Counted from the first letter of the stretch, positions 15,292 through 22,196 are shown. The stretch: 35,891 nt of DNA from Lachnospiraceae bacterium UBA2864 (GCA_002350525.1 DEFA01000016.1:24230-60120); one strand, 5' to 3'. Notes: a model not told the origin generated them from the sequence alone. Numbers and translations are program-made.

Positions 15292-15729
15292 ATGGAACGA
15301 AGCGCATTATCAGAGGTGTTTGAGAAGTTCAGAGTTCATTATTACAAGGATGTTTTTAACAGGATTCAGTCAAGAGAACTGAGCCTTACAACTGTTGAAG
15401 CTTACTGCGTTGAGACCATTCATTCTCTTGGATGTCCGACGATCAATGAATTTGCCAACTTCATCGGGATATCATCTCCAAATGCAACCTATAAGGTAAA
15501 CTCGCTTATAAAGAAGGGCTATGTTGAAAAGGTTCAGTCCGCGACGGATAAGAGAGAGTACCATCTTAAAGTAACTGACAGATATTATAAATACTGGAAT
15601 CTTAGCGAGAAATACTTCAATATCGTAGAGGGGAGAATGAAGGAAGCCCTGACGGATGAGGAGTATGAATTCTTTACAAGGATAATGAAGAAAGTATCCG
15701 ATGAGCTTATGCCGGAAATGAGTCACTGA
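15292..15729 (+). CDS. MarR-type winged-helix regulator, likely of the lipid operon
   Basis: A 145-residue DNA-binding protein with a MarR-like layout: N-terminal dimer helix, a winged helix-turn-helix (TINEFANFIGISSPNATYKVNSLIKKGYVEKVQSATDKREYHLKVTDR, about 50-98), and C-terminal helices. The DKREYHL wing is the MarR D-x-R signature. GGAGG precedes ATG 15292, 13 bp after fabZ, so it is co-transcribed. By position it is a functional counterpart of FabT, the MarR regulator of fatty-acid genes in streptococci, where acyl-ACP acts as corepressor. Sequence kinship to FabT cannot be settled by eye, and the operators proposed at 8428-8573 are inference. Confidence 0.85.
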   Translation: MERSALSEVFEKFRVHYYKDVFNRIQSRELSLTTVEAYCVETIHSLGCPTINEFANFIGISSPNATYKVNSLIKKGYVEKVQSATDKREYHLKVTDRYYKYWNLSEKYFNIVEGRMKEALTDEEYEFFTRIMKKVSDELMPEMSH

Positions 15730-15778
15730 ATTCCTGATAACGCTCGTTACTTTAACTTGTAATAACAGAATAGATGTG

Positions 15779-15799
15779 TTAGACTCAACTTGTGTCTAA
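15779..15799. promoter_or_regulatory. 21-bp imperfect palindrome after the regulator gene
   Basis: The pattern is TTAGAC-N-CAA-N-TTG-N-GTCTAA: nine of ten base pairs of the dyad match, apart from one symmetric pair and the centre. It lies 50 bases after the MarR-type stop and just before the terminator. It could be a protein site or a small transcript hairpin. Confidence 0.35.
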
Positions 15800-15805
15800 A
15801 CGAGA

Positions 15806-15843
15806 TAAAAGGACGTACCCAAATATTTGAATACGTCCTTTTA
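15806..15843 (+). terminator. Intrinsic terminator of the fatty-acid operon
   Basis: TAAAAGGACGTA (15806-15817) pairs perfectly with TACGTCCTTTTA (15832-15843) across a 14-base loop. The left arm carries A bases and the right arm ends in TTTT, so it could work in both directions. It is the only strong terminator between acpP and the AraC-type gene, marking the end of a transcript of roughly 7.3 kb. Confidence 0.75.
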
Positions 15844-15874
15844 CCATTAGTGAAGGTTAAAAGTATTTATATGA

Positions 15875-15899
15875 TTAAAGAAGATATAATCTTCTTTAA
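15875..15899. promoter_or_regulatory. 25-bp palindrome containing TATAAT
   Basis: TTAAAGAAGAT (15875-15885) and ATCTTCTTTAA (15889-15899) are exact reverse complements with three bases between. The centre reads TATAAT. The outer TTAAAGAA also begins the 13-bp site of the lipid promoter (8561). No T-tract follows, so it is not a standard terminator; an operator over a -10 box is possible, though no good -35 box is at the right distance. Confidence 0.4.
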
Positions 15900-16051
15900 C
15901 AGGGGGCTTATTTATTATCTATATTATAAAAGCAGCCCTATATCCCATGCTACAATAATTATGTTGTTTGTATCAAATTTATGGTTGATTTTTGACATGA
16001 TTCGGTAAATTAAAGCGTTATAAGGATTTTGACAAGAAGAGGGGGAATGAT

Positions 16052-16807
16052 ATGCCGAAATTTGAGGACGAAATAATAAAGGGAGTTTTTGAGGAAAGGG
16101 AGATATCCGCAGACCAGAAACATCCGACATTTGACAGTGAGATGGCATTCTATAATCTGGTTGCCGAAGGAAAAGTAGATAATCTTGAAGAGAGATGGAG
16201 CAGATCACCGGCACCGGATGATCGTATAAGAGGAGTTCTTTCGGAGAATCCTATAAGAAATGCCATGTATCACTTTGTATCCATGGTCACAATGATCACA
16301 AGAGTATGTATCATTCACGGGCTGGAGCAGGATCTTGCATATAAGCTGAGTGATAATTACATCCAGAGAGCTGATAAACTCGGAAGCACGGCTGAAATTA
16401 AGAATATTCAGTATGAGATGGTCACAAAGTTCAACGATCTTATGAGAGACCGTGTAAAGATGTCAGTAAAGTCAAAACAGGTTATACAGTGTATAGATTA
16501 TATCAATAAGAATCTTCATGGAACGATTACCGTTACAGACCTTGCAAATTATGTAGGGCTTAATGAAACATATCTTTCAAAGATATTTAAAAGAGAGACG
16601 GGAGTTACCGTCAGTGCATATGTGCGTAACAAGAAGATAGAAGAGGCGTGCTGGCTGCTTAAGTTTACCGATAAGTCCAGTATAGAGATAGCAACCGATC
16701 TGTCATTCTCGTCGCACAGCTATTTTATCAGTGTATTTAAAAAGGTTACCGGTAAGACACCTAAAGAATACAGAAATGTGGAATTCAGGAACAGTAAGAA
16801 ACTGTAA
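16052..16807 (+). CDS. AraC-family transcriptional regulator
   Basis: A 251-residue regulator. The C-terminal third (about 150-245) is the AraC double helix-turn-helix: TITVTDLANYVGLNETYLSKIFKRETGVTVSAYVRNKKIEEACWLL for the first unit, and IEIATDLSFSSHSYFISVFKKVTGKTPKEYR for the second, including the family's closing PxxYR. The N-terminal 140 residues contain no cupin that I can see; they resemble the helical sensor-like region of Lachnospiraceae AraC regulators of unknown ligand. GAGGGGG precedes ATG 16052. The small alarmone synthetase gene follows after 27 bp and is probably in the same transcript. Confidence 0.9.
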   Translation: MPKFEDEIIKGVFEEREISADQKHPTFDSEMAFYNLVAEGKVDNLEERWSRSPAPDDRIRGVLSENPIRNAMYHFVSMVTMITRVCIIHGLEQDLAYKLSDNYIQRADKLGSTAEIKNIQYEMVTKFNDLMRDRVKMSVKSKQVIQCIDYINKNLHGTITVTDLANYVGLNETYLSKIFKRETGVTVSAYVRNKKIEEACWLLKFTDKSSIEIATDLSFSSHSYFISVFKKVTGKTPKEYRNVEFRNSKKL

Positions 16808-16834
16808 AGAGACCATAGGTTAGGAGATTGACAA

Positions 16835-17503
16835 GTGGAAGAAATAGAGGTATCCAGAGAAGAAGCGGAACTTGAAGCGAAAAAGATCATTCGTACCAAG
16901 GAATTTACCGAACTGATGACATTTTATAAATGCGCCATTATGGAGGTGGAGACAAAGCTTAACGTTCTCAATCAGGAATTCTCTCTGCAATATGACAGAA
17001 ATCCTTTCGAATCCATAGAGACAAGACTTAAAGACCCGGTGAGTGCGGTAGAGAAACTTATGAGCCGCGGGATCGAGGTAAGTCTTGAAAATTTCGAAAG
17101 AGAGCTTTTCGATGTTGCCGGCATCAGAGTAGTGTGTTCTTTCAAGGAAGATATATATAAGCTGGCAGATCTTCTGGTGGAGCAGGATGATGTGCTCCTC
17201 CTTATGAGGAAAGACTATATTAAGAAACCGAAGGACAACGGCTATAGAAGTCTTCATATGATAGTTGATATTCCGATATTCTTATCCAACGGTAAGAAAC
17301 ATATGAAAGTCGAGGTTCAGTTCAGAACCATAGCCATGGACTTCTGGGCATCGGTTGAACATAAATTAAAATATAAAAAAGAAATACAGAATCCGGAAGC
17401 TGTTGGCAAGAGGCTGAAGAGATGTGCGGATATCCTCGCGAATATGGACGATGAGATGGAGGATATCAGAAGACGTATCGACAGTGAATTTGTTGATGAA
17501 TAG
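16835..17503 (+). CDS. Small alarmone synthetase (RelQ/YjbM-like)
   Basis: Makes (p)ppGpp by moving pyrophosphate from ATP to GDP/GTP. The 222 residues contain only the RelA/SpoT synthetase domain, without hydrolase or TGS/ACT domains. Motifs include RLKDPVSAVEKL (Arg64, Lys66), FDVAGIRVVCSF with the metal-binding Asp93, the GTP-binding NGYRSLH at 135-141, and EVQFRTIAMDFWASVEHKL (Glu160). The start is GTG 16835, supported by AGGAG eight bases upstream. Length and the absence of other domains fit the RelQ group. It is followed directly by the structured element at 17511-17688. Confidence 0.93.
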   Translation: MEEIEVSREEAELEAKKIIRTKEFTELMTFYKCAIMEVETKLNVLNQEFSLQYDRNPFESIETRLKDPVSAVEKLMSRGIEVSLENFERELFDVAGIRVVCSFKEDIYKLADLLVEQDDVLLLMRKDYIKKPKDNGYRSLHMIVDIPIFLSNGKKHMKVEVQFRTIAMDFWASVEHKLKYKKEIQNPEAVGKRLKRCADILANMDDEMEDIRRRIDSEFVDE

Positions 17504-17510
17504 TGACTTC

Positions 17511-17688
17511 TCAGTAGGTTAAGAGAATTACAGAATCATCGTGAAAACTTGTTTTCTAAGATGATTCTGTAATTCTCTTAAACCCTGCGGAGCAGGGGGA
17601 CATGGACAACATGAAATAACGAGTCTCCGAAGGAGACGGTTAAGTGCGAAGCACTGACGTTATGAATGTTGTTTATGTTACCTACTGA
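17511..17688 (+). ncRNA. Highly structured 178-nt noncoding element
   Basis: Almost the whole gap between two genes pairs with itself. P1: TCAGTAGGT (17511-17519) with ACCTACTGA (17680-17688). P2: a 22-bp perfect hairpin, 17519/17520-17540 with 17560-17581, capped by GAAA/TTTC (17543-17546, 17553-17556). P3: CCCTGC-GGA-GCAGGG (17583-17597). P4: ACATGGACAACAT (17600-17612) with ATGTTGTTTATGT (17666-17678), 13 bp including two adjacent G-U wobbles. P5: ATAACG (17616-17621) with CGTTAT (17658-17663). P6: GTCTCC-GAA-GGAGAC (17623-17637). P7: AGTGC-GAA-GCACT (17643-17655). The wobbles favour an RNA. No T-tract follows, so it is not a simple terminator. It could be a regulatory RNA, an mRNA stability element or a palindromic mobile repeat; I do not match it to a named RNA family. 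Strand is assumed from the neighbours. Confidence 0.6.
17519..17581. repeat. 22-bp perfect inverted repeat (P2 hairpin)
   Basis: The arms 17519-17540 and 17560-17581 are exact reverse complements, beginning TTAAGAGAATTAC and ending in GATGATTCTG on the second arm, with a 19-base loop that contains a further short stem. It is the longest perfect inverted repeat I found in the window. Confidence 0.9.
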
Positions 17689-17724
17689 ACATGGCATAGA
17701 TATACGGTTTTCCGGAGGTATAAA

Positions 17725-18288
17725 GTGAAATTTTTAGGACTTGAGAAAAAAGAACAAGGTGCATATATAACAAGATATGACTTAAGCTATGAAACGGTTG
17801 ACGGTCAGATAAAAAAGTATGAGATCATAAGCAGGAATCCCGATATAAAAACATTTGAAGAACTTCATGGAGAACGACCCGATGCGGTCGTTCTTATAAT
17901 GCATAGCATTGATGGTGATAAGATATTACTGAACAGAGAATTCAGAATGGCTGCCGGTATGTGGGTTATAAACTTTCCGGCAGGCCTTATAGATCCTGGG
18001 GAAACTGCAGATATTGCTGCGGCCAGAGAACTGATGGAAGAAACCGGACTAAGACTGATAAGTATAGATGACCATATTGGTATGAGTTATAGTGCTGTCG
18101 GCTTTTCGAATGAGATGAATGTATGTGTAGTCGGAAAGTGTGAAGGAAACATAAGATTAAGCGATTCTTCATTTGAGGAGATTCATGCTGCGTGGTATAC
18201 TAGGAAAGAAGTTCGTGAACTGCTTAAAACAGAAAGGTTTGCGGCACGTACACAGGCTTATTGCTATTTGTGGAGCAGGGAAGATTAA
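17725..18288 (+). CDS. NUDIX hydrolase, ADP-ribose pyrophosphatase-like
   Basis: A 187-residue NUDIX protein. The Nudix box is perfect at about 87-109: GLIDPGETADIAAARELMEETGL (G-x5-E-x7-RE-L-x-EE-x-G-L). The layout, with an N-terminal beta-sheet segment followed by the FPAGLIDPGE lead-in, resembles ADP-ribose pyrophosphatases (NudF/YqkG type); substrate is not certain. The start is GTG 17725, supported by CCGGAGG 7 bases upstream. It follows the structured element by 36 bases and precedes pspA by 18 bp, so it may be the first gene of the stress cluster transcript. Confidence 0.9.
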   Translation: MKFLGLEKKEQGAYITRYDLSYETVDGQIKKYEIISRNPDIKTFEELHGERPDAVVLIMHSIDGDKILLNREFRMAAGMWVINFPAGLIDPGETADIAAARELMEETGLRLISIDDHIGMSYSAVGFSNEMNVCVVGKCEGNIRLSDSSFEEIHAAWYTRKEVRELLKTERFAARTQAYCYLWSRED

Positions 18289-18306
18289 GGTTAAAGGAGT
18301 AAGCTT

Positions 18307-18939
18307 ATGGGTATCTTAACAAGATTCAAGGATATAATGGCTTCAAATGTGAATGCACTTATTGACAAGTCACGTAATCCTGAAAAAACAATCAACGAAT
18401 ACATGAATCAGCTGAGAAGTGATCTGGGACATGTAAAGGGGGAACTTACGGCGCTTGAGACAGAACGTGACAGAGCGGCGAGAGAGCTTAATGATTGTGA
18501 ATCTGAGCTCGAGAAATATTCAAGATATGCAGAAAAAGCATCTGCAGACGGAAACACTTCCGATGCAAGGCTTTATGAGCAGAAGAAGGACCGTCTTATG
18601 CCGCAGTATGAAACACTGAAGGCAAAGTATGAGGGAACACAGCAGGATACGACAGATCTTTCTGCGATGAGAGATAAACTTACATCGGAACTTGCTTCCT
18701 GTGAGCAGAGACTTGCTGCCATCAAGGGAAAACTGGCACAGGTGGATGCGCTTGAACAGGCTACAGCAGCCGAGACGGGTAAGAGAAAGAAAAGCGGCTT
18801 TACGGCCGATGATGCATTTAACAGGCTTGAAGATAAGGCTAATGCGAGGTATGACAGGGCTTCTGCAGAGGCAGAGCTTAACAGTGTTGTACCGAGAGAC
18901 GAACTTACGGATCTTGCAAGCAAGTACGACGAATTATAA
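18307..18939 (+). CDS. pspA: PspA/IM30-family membrane-stress protein
   Basis: A 210-residue, almost wholly helical coiled-coil protein of the ESCRT-III-related PspA/Vipp1 family, which assembles on damaged membranes. The N-terminal amphipathic helix (MGILTRFKDIMASNVNALIDKSRNPEKTINEYMNQL) is characteristic, followed by long Glu/Arg-rich helices and a C-terminal helix (NARYDRASAEAEL). GGAGTAAGCTT precedes ATG 18307. It is followed at 28 bp by the zinc-ribbon, TPM and SPFH genes, the same order as pspA-ydjG-ydjH-ydjI of Bacillus subtilis, which supports a role in envelope stress. Confidence 0.92.
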   Translation: MGILTRFKDIMASNVNALIDKSRNPEKTINEYMNQLRSDLGHVKGELTALETERDRAARELNDCESELEKYSRYAEKASADGNTSDARLYEQKKDRLMPQYETLKAKYEGTQQDTTDLSAMRDKLTSELASCEQRLAAIKGKLAQVDALEQATAAETGKRKKSGFTADDAFNRLEDKANARYDRASAEAELNSVVPRDELTDLASKYDEL

Positions 18940-18967
18940 AGACTAAATATACGGAAGGTAACAGAAT

Positions 18968-20044
18968 ATGTCACAAGGTACCGTTATTCAATACAAGTGT
19001 CAGAATTGCGGAGCTGATATGGCGTTTGACGCAAACAGTGGGAAACTTAAGTGTCCGAGCTGCGGAAGAGAGGATGAGATAACCAATATCCAGTCGAACG
19101 GCACTTTCAGACCTTCAGAGGATCATGTTCATGTACAGGCAACGACCGGTTCCGAAGATGATATGGTACAGTATCAGTGTCAGAATTGCGGCGCTGTCGT
19201 AATCACGAATTCCAATACTTCCGCCACCAGATGCAGCTTCTGTAATGCACCTGTCATCCTTGGAGAGAGGCTTGAGGGCGTTATGAAACCCGATTATGTC
19301 ATTCCTTTCAAGATAGACAGAACAGAAGCGGATTCGGCTTTCAGAAAATGGACGAGAATGCTCAGATTCGCACCTAAGGATTTCCGTAAGGCCATGAAGG
19401 TTAAGAAGGTGGAAGGTCTGTATGCTCCGTTCTGGTTATATGATGTGTGCGGACAGGGAGATGCGGTTGCGGAATGTACGCGTTCGAAGGTCTATCACAG
19501 AGGTGATTACAGAATTACCGAAACCTCTCATTATGAGGTATACAGACAGATAGATACAACCTATGAAGGGATTCCGGCAGATGCATCCCTCAGGATGGAA
19601 GATCATCTTATGGATCTGATGGAGCCTTTTGATTACAGTAATATGCAGCCTTTTTCAACTCCTTATCTCACCGGATATGTTGCGGAGAATTATGATTATG
19701 ATGCGGAACAGATGTTTCCGAGGGCTAAGGAAAGAGTGTTCCATTACATGGATGACTATGTAAAGCGGACTATTAACGGCTACAATACAACAGTCATAAC
19801 GAGAAAGAATTACAGAGCGAACAGAGACAGAACATTTTACTGTCTGTTCCCGATCTGGATGAGCTATGCGACTTATAAAGATAAGGACTATTCCTTCGCA
19901 ATGAACGGAGAGACCGGTAAGATTGCGGGAAAGCCGCCGATATCGTGGTCTACCGTATTCGGATATATTTTCGGGACGACCTTCGGCGTATTCCTCTTAG
20001 TCAGACTTATTATTCTACTGACAGGAGGGCCGTTCCTATGGTAA
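18968..20044 (+). CDS. Double zinc-ribbon, membrane-anchored protein (YdjG-like)
   Basis: A 358-residue protein with two four-Cys ribbons at the N-terminus: Cys11, 14, 29, 32 (CQNCGAD...CPSCG) and Cys71, 74, 89, 92 (CQNCGAV...CSFCN). The middle (about 110-310) is a soluble domain rich in Tyr, Asp and Arg. A single C-terminal membrane segment (about 326-352) anchors it. The architecture and place after pspA match YdjG, reported to form a membrane complex with YdjH that recruits YdjI and PspA to the envelope. Its stop overlaps the start of the next gene by seven bases. Confidence 0.85.
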   Translation: MSQGTVIQYKCQNCGADMAFDANSGKLKCPSCGREDEITNIQSNGTFRPSEDHVHVQATTGSEDDMVQYQCQNCGAVVITNSNTSATRCSFCNAPVILGERLEGVMKPDYVIPFKIDRTEADSAFRKWTRMLRFAPKDFRKAMKVKKVEGLYAPFWLYDVCGQGDAVAECTRSKVYHRGDYRITETSHYEVYRQIDTTYEGIPADASLRMEDHLMDLMEPFDYSNMQPFSTPYLTGYVAENYDYDAEQMFPRAKERVFHYMDDYVKRTINGYNTTVITRKNYRANRDRTFYCLFPIWMSYATYKDKDYSFAMNGETGKIAGKPPISWSTVFGYIFGTTFGVFLLVRLIILLTGGPFLW

Positions 20045-20865
20045 GATACAGAAGGGTATTCCGCAATACATTTATCATACTGCTGATTGCTTTGGCCACT
20101 GTCTTAATAATGACCGGAGCCCGTGTGGTGTACGGTGATTCGGACGGCACCGATAAGGCGGGGGTTCCGGACAGGATTGAAAGTCACGCAGAGGTTTTCG
20201 ACGCGGAGGGACTTATAACTCCCGGCGAAAAAGCCGAGATAGAAGCAGAGCTTCAGAAATCGTATGATAAATATAACGTAAATGCTTATGTCATTATTAC
20301 AACAAATATCGGCATGAGCGATGATTATGAAGGATATCTTGAGAGAAAATGGACCTCTCTTCCTGACAGGAATTCGGTAATACTTCTGATAGGCTTTAAA
20401 TCGGATGACCATGTATATATCATAAGGTCATACGGAGAAGAAAATGCCGAGAAGAAGCTGTCCACAAAGAGACTTCAGAAGATTCAGGATGACATGGAAG
20501 CCGATATGAGGCAGTATAATTTTGCTGAGGCAAGTCTTATATACGCAAAGGATGTTTATAAATATCTCGGTAAGTACGATGCGGTATATGACGATGTCCT
20601 GTTCCTTAAATGGTGGTTCGATCTTCTCATAATATTTGTCATATGCATGATCATATATGTTTTAAGTGCCATAGGCGCAGGTCAGTCAGATGATGTGACA
20701 CCGGTTACGTATCTTAACAAGGATAAATCAAAGGTGGTCAACGGATTCGACAGATATATCAGGACTACGGTCAGCCGTGTAAGAATCAATACCGACAGCG
20801 GAAGAGGAGGCGGCGGAGGCTTCTCCGGAGGCGGAGGACATTCCAGCGGCGGAAGAGGATTTTAA
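20038..20865 (+). CDS. TPM-domain membrane protein (YdjH-like)
   Basis: A 275-residue protein. I start it at ATG 20038, where ACAGGAGGG lies just upstream and a signal-like membrane segment follows (about 10-32); open frame further upstream overlaps the preceding gene in another frame and is not supported. Residues about 45-175 form a TPM domain (VFDAEGLITPGEKAEIEAEL, NAYVIITTNIG, SVILLIGFKSDDHVYI), exposed outside. A second membrane segment lies at about 191-216, and the C-terminus is Gly/Ser-rich (GGGGGFSGGGGHSSGGRGF), as in YdjH and other TPM proteins. The seven-base overlap with the zinc-ribbon gene implies coupled translation and a complex. Confidence 0.88.
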   Translation: MVRYRRVFRNTFIILLIALATVLIMTGARVVYGDSDGTDKAGVPDRIESHAEVFDAEGLITPGEKAEIEAELQKSYDKYNVNAYVIITTNIGMSDDYEGYLERKWTSLPDRNSVILLIGFKSDDHVYIIRSYGEENAEKKLSTKRLQKIQDDMEADMRQYNFAEASLIYAKDVYKYLGKYDAVYDDVLFLKWWFDLLIIFVICMIIYVLSAIGAGQSDDVTPVTYLNKDKSKVVNGFDRYIRTTVSRVRINTDSGRGGGGGFSGGGGHSSGGRGF

Positions 20866-20884
20866 TCATCATTTCAGATGATTA
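20863..20884 (+). other. Hairpin spanning the TPM-gene stop codon
   Basis: TAATCATC (20863-20870, including the TAA stop) pairs perfectly with GATGATTA (20877-20884) over a 6-base loop. No T run follows. It sits in the 77-bp gap before the SPFH gene and could act as an mRNA processing or stability site that sets the ratio of the two proteins. Confidence 0.35.
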
Positions 20885-20942
20885 CACTGAATACTTTATG
20901 TAGTAGATTATATACATACTTGTTTTTACAGGAGGTTAAAAA

Positions 20943-22055
20943 ATGGGATTAAAAGATGTTATCAGCGGACAGCTTCTTAATGTAGTTGAGTGGGAAGAAT
21001 GGCGTGAGGACATGATCTTCTGGAAGTGGACTAACAGAGAGATCAAGAAGGGTTCCAAGCTTATTATCAGACCGGGACAGGATGCGATATTCCTTAACAA
21101 CGGAAAGATTGAGGGCGTTTTCACAGATGATGGTGAGTATGATATCGAATCACAGATCATACCTTTCCTTTCAACTCTTAAGGGATTTAAATTCGGTTTC
21201 AACAGTGGAATGAGAGCAGAGGTTCTCTTCGTTAATACTAAGGAATTCCTTGTAAATTGGGGTACAAAGGGACCTATAATGCTTCAGACACCTCAGCTTC
21301 CTGGTGGAATGCCTGTACGTGCCAACGGTACAGCAAGTATAAGAGTTACCGATTATCAGACTCTTATCGACAAGGTTGCAGGTATCAAGAACGAGTATTA
21401 TGTAGAGGATATCAGAACAAGGATCATTTCACAGCTTGATCAGCTTCTTATGAAGTGGATCTCCAAGGAAGGTAAGGATATGTTCAACCTTCAGGCAAGT
21501 GCTGTGGATATTTCAAGAGGTATCCAGGAAGATCTTGATATGCAGACCAGCAAGGACGGAATTTCCGTAACTGCATTTGCTATCAACAACTTCAATTATC
21601 CTGAAGAGATTCAGAAGGCTATTAACAAGAATGCTGCTCAGGCTATGATCGGCGATGTTAATAAATATACACAGGTTGCTATGGCTGATGCTATGGCAGA
21701 AGGTAAGCTCGGCGGCGGAAACTCAACCATGGGTAACATGGCAGAGATGATGATGGGAGCTCAGATGGCAAACCAGATGATGGGCAACATGGGCTTCGGT
21801 CAGCCGCAGCAGGGATATGGCTATCCACCACAGCAGGGATACGGATATCCTCCACAGGGCGGCTATCCACAGCAGGGATACCCACAGCAGGGTTATCCAC
21901 AGCAGGCACCAATGCAGCAGGCGGCTCCTCAGATGGCACCGCAGGGTGCAGCACCTGCAGCAGAAGGCGGAGCGGTTCCGAACTTCTGTCCTAACTGCGG
22001 ATCACCTACAACAGGAGCTAACTTCTGTCCTAACTGTGGAGCTAAGCTTGTATAA
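20943..22055 (+). CDS. SPFH-domain protein with zinc ribbon (YdjI-like)
   Basis: A 370-residue protein of the SPFH/virion-core-protein group. Residues 1 to about 240 are the SPFH-like region (IFWKWTNREIKKGSKLIIRPGQDAIFLNNGKIEG, RANGTASIRVTDYQTLIDK). A Met/Gly/Ala-rich stretch follows, then a Pro-Gln-Gly-Tyr repeat at about 288-321, and a zinc ribbon at the end (CPNCG twice, about 348-367). It has no membrane span, fitting a cytoplasmic scaffold recruited to the membrane by its partners. AGGAGG precedes ATG 20943. A strong terminator at 22097-22132 ends the cluster. Confidence 0.88.
   Translation: MGLKDVISGQLLNVVEWEEWREDMIFWKWTNREIKKGSKLIIRPGQDAIFLNNGKIEGVFTDDGEYDIESQIIPFLSTLKGFKFGFNSGMRAEVLFVNTKEFLVNWGTKGPIMLQTPQLPGGMPVRANGTASIRVTDYQTLIDKVAGIKNEYYVEDIRTRIISQLDQLLMKWISKEGKDMFNLQASAVDISRGIQEDLDMQTSKDGISVTAFAINNFNYPEEIQKAINKNAAQAMIGDVNKYTQVAMADAMAEGKLGGGNSTMGNMAEMMMGAQMANQMMGNMGFGQPQQGYGYPPQQGYGYPPQGGYPQQGYPQQGYPQQAPMQQAAPQMAPQGAAPAAEGGAVPNFCPNCGSPTTGANFCPNCGAKLV
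21804..21905 (+). repeat. Pro-Gln-Gly-Tyr coding repeat in the SPFH gene
   Basis: About seven tandem units based on CCA-CAG-CAG-GGA-TAT/TAC encode PQQGYGYP and shortened PQQGYP versions. The units are nearly identical in DNA, so copy number may vary between strains by slippage. Confidence 0.8.
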
Positions 22056-22096
22056 TAAGGTATGGTAACAGAATAACGAATCAAAATTGTTTTATG

Positions 22097-22132
22097 ATGC
22101 GCGACTGCTTTTTTTGCGGCCGCGCATTTTTT
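22097..22132 (+). terminator. Intrinsic terminator of the pspA cluster
   Basis: The arms 22097-22108 and 22116-22127 (ATGCGCG and CGCGCAT at the base) pair over 12 positions with one mismatch and one G-U. The loop is seven T and a run of six T follows. It ends 35 bases before the clpB -35 box. Confidence 0.85.
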
Positions 22133-22167
22133 CTTTACTGTGGTTGCACAAATTTTCTCCTTTACTG

Positions 22168-22196
22168 TTGACATAGGTATAGGGTGGTGGTATAAC
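22168..22196 (+). promoter_or_regulatory. clpB promoter
   Basis: TTGACA (22168-22173), 17-base spacer, TATAAC (22191-22196). The predicted start near 22203 places the CIRCE operator at the beginning of the transcript. Confidence 0.85.

Larger units (their letters stand above)
15730..16051. other. 322-bp intergenic region with several dyads
   Basis: This gap between the MarR-type gene and the AraC-type gene has no gene I can support. It holds a 21-bp imperfect palindrome (15779-15799), the operon terminator (15806-15843), a 25-bp palindrome centred on a TATAAT (15875-15899) and, further right, an imperfect GC-richer pairing (AGGGGGCTT near 15901 with AAGCAGCCCT near 15929). A TTGACA occurs at 15992-15997, but no well-spaced -10 box follows it. 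Confidence 0.6.

Noticed and set aside
15992..16023. TTGACA before the AraC-type gene as a promoter
   Set aside because: The nearest -10-like box (TTATAA) is 20 bases away, outside normal spacing.
17602..17619. Tiny 5-codon frame with AGGGGG upstream
   Set aside because: It is buried in the P4 helix and too short to judge. I mention it only as part of the structured element.
22178..22196. GGGTGGTGG-like T-box motif
   Set aside because: It is the spacer of the clpB promoter. No T-box stem I, specifier loop or aminoacyl-related gene is present.
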